DNA of 64,000 nt from Hyphomicrobiales bacterium. Lineage in GTDB: Bacteria; Pseudomonadota; Alphaproteobacteria; Rhizobiales; Rhizobiaceae. Position numbers and translations under genes: made by a program. Positions 63,774-64,000 of the stretch are shown here, one piece after another. Under the pieces are notes generated by a model. That model was given only the letters and a program-made list of their open reading frames with translations, was not told the DNA's origin and did no database searches. Position 1 is the first letter of the stretch. The number at the start of each line of letters is the position of its first letter. The DNA lies in NCBI GenBank assembly GCA_900471525.1, contig UCEZ01000012.1, forward strand, positions 36,934-100,933. The letters run 5' to 3'.

Positions 63774-64000
63774 ATGACCCAACTTCGATCCTTGCCACGC
63801 CTCATCCGCAAACTTCAAGACGCGCTCGGTGACCACCTATGTGCCGCGCTCGACGATCCAAGCGTCGTTGAGATCATGCTCAATCCAGACGGCAAATTGT
63901 TCATCGAGAGGCTCGGCCATGGCATTTCCCCGGCCGGGGAGTTGTCGAACGCCGCCGCGGAGATCGTCATCGGCAGCGTTGCCCATGTCCTTGCGTCCGA
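63774..64000 (+). CDS. trbB: Conjugal transfer ATPase TrbB, N-terminal part (runs off the window)
   Basis: From the ATG at 63774, six bases after traI. Starts MTQLRSLPRLIRKLQDALGD and continues with DDPSVVEIMLNPDGKLFIER, the N-terminal domain of VirB11/TrbB-type ATPases. 75 codons lie in the window. It is the first trb gene of the mating-pair-formation system. Confidence 0.9.
   Translation, partial: MTQLRSLPRLIRKLQDALGDHLCAALDDPSVVEIMLNPDGKLFIERLGHGISPAGELSNAAAEIVIGSVAHVLAS

Overview
The window looks like part of a large plasmid (or chromid) of an alphaproteobacterium of the Rhizobium/Agrobacterium/Sinorhizobium group. The evidence is a complete repABC operon with its antisense RNA, a LuxI-type traI followed by trbB at the right edge, rhizobial families (DUF1612, DUF1403, DUF982, DUF1127), a ROSE RNA thermometer, EcfG-type promoters and LacI/ABC sugar catabolism. 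No rRNA, tRNA or CRISPR array was seen.

Layout. (1) 1-15.5 kb: a catabolic cluster with a creatininase-like hydrolase, an inositol-dehydrogenase-like enzyme, a ferredoxin reductase and Rieske ferredoxin, a ribose-type ABC importer, two paralogous LacI regulators, two membrane di-iron oxygenases, two TIM-barrel isomerases, an aldo/keto reductase and a divergent PanB-like enzyme. Its intergenic regions carry copies of a GTGATG-N6-CATCAC dyad, the probable LacI operator. Cyclitol-like substrates are the best guess. (2) 15.8-26.6 kb: a stress and DNA-repair block with LigD, DinB, an array of four CCUCCUCCC-loop hairpins (cuckoo/CcsR type) beside a DUF1127 gene, Hsp20 under a ROSE thermometer and heat-shock promoter, an SDR and a small basic protein fired from divergent EcfG promoters, a PPC-domain protein and an HWE kinase.

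(3) 26.7-37.9 kb: a dense defence-like island. It has a five-gene operon (small protein, XRE, ImmA/IrrE, thymidylate-synthase-like protein, 5-hydroxymethyluracil-DNA-kinase/aGPT-like helical protein) that suggests DNA base hypermodification; a divergent metallophosphoesterase pair; a patatin-membrane-GAF protein with a small protein and an orphan holo-ACP synthase; and a Gabija-like OLD nuclease/UvrD helicase pair. (4) 39.1-52.7 kb: a Tn5053-like tniABQ transposon carrying a redox/esterase/aldo-keto-reductase cargo. It appears to have split a DUF1612 gene whose two pieces lie on either side.

(5) 52.7-55.6 kb: ScpB, DUF1403 and a tyrosine recombinase with a dif-like core site at its start, plausibly a plasmid-maintenance module. 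(6) 55.7-58.8 kb: two convergent PD-(D/E)XK nuclease candidates, one with a modified-base-reader-like N-terminus. (7) 59.0-64.0 kb: repC, ctRNA, repB, parS-like sites, repA, then divergent traI and the start of trbB.

Starts given here were chosen by ribosome-binding site, overlap and family alignment from memory. No database search was run, so family names rest on motif recognition.
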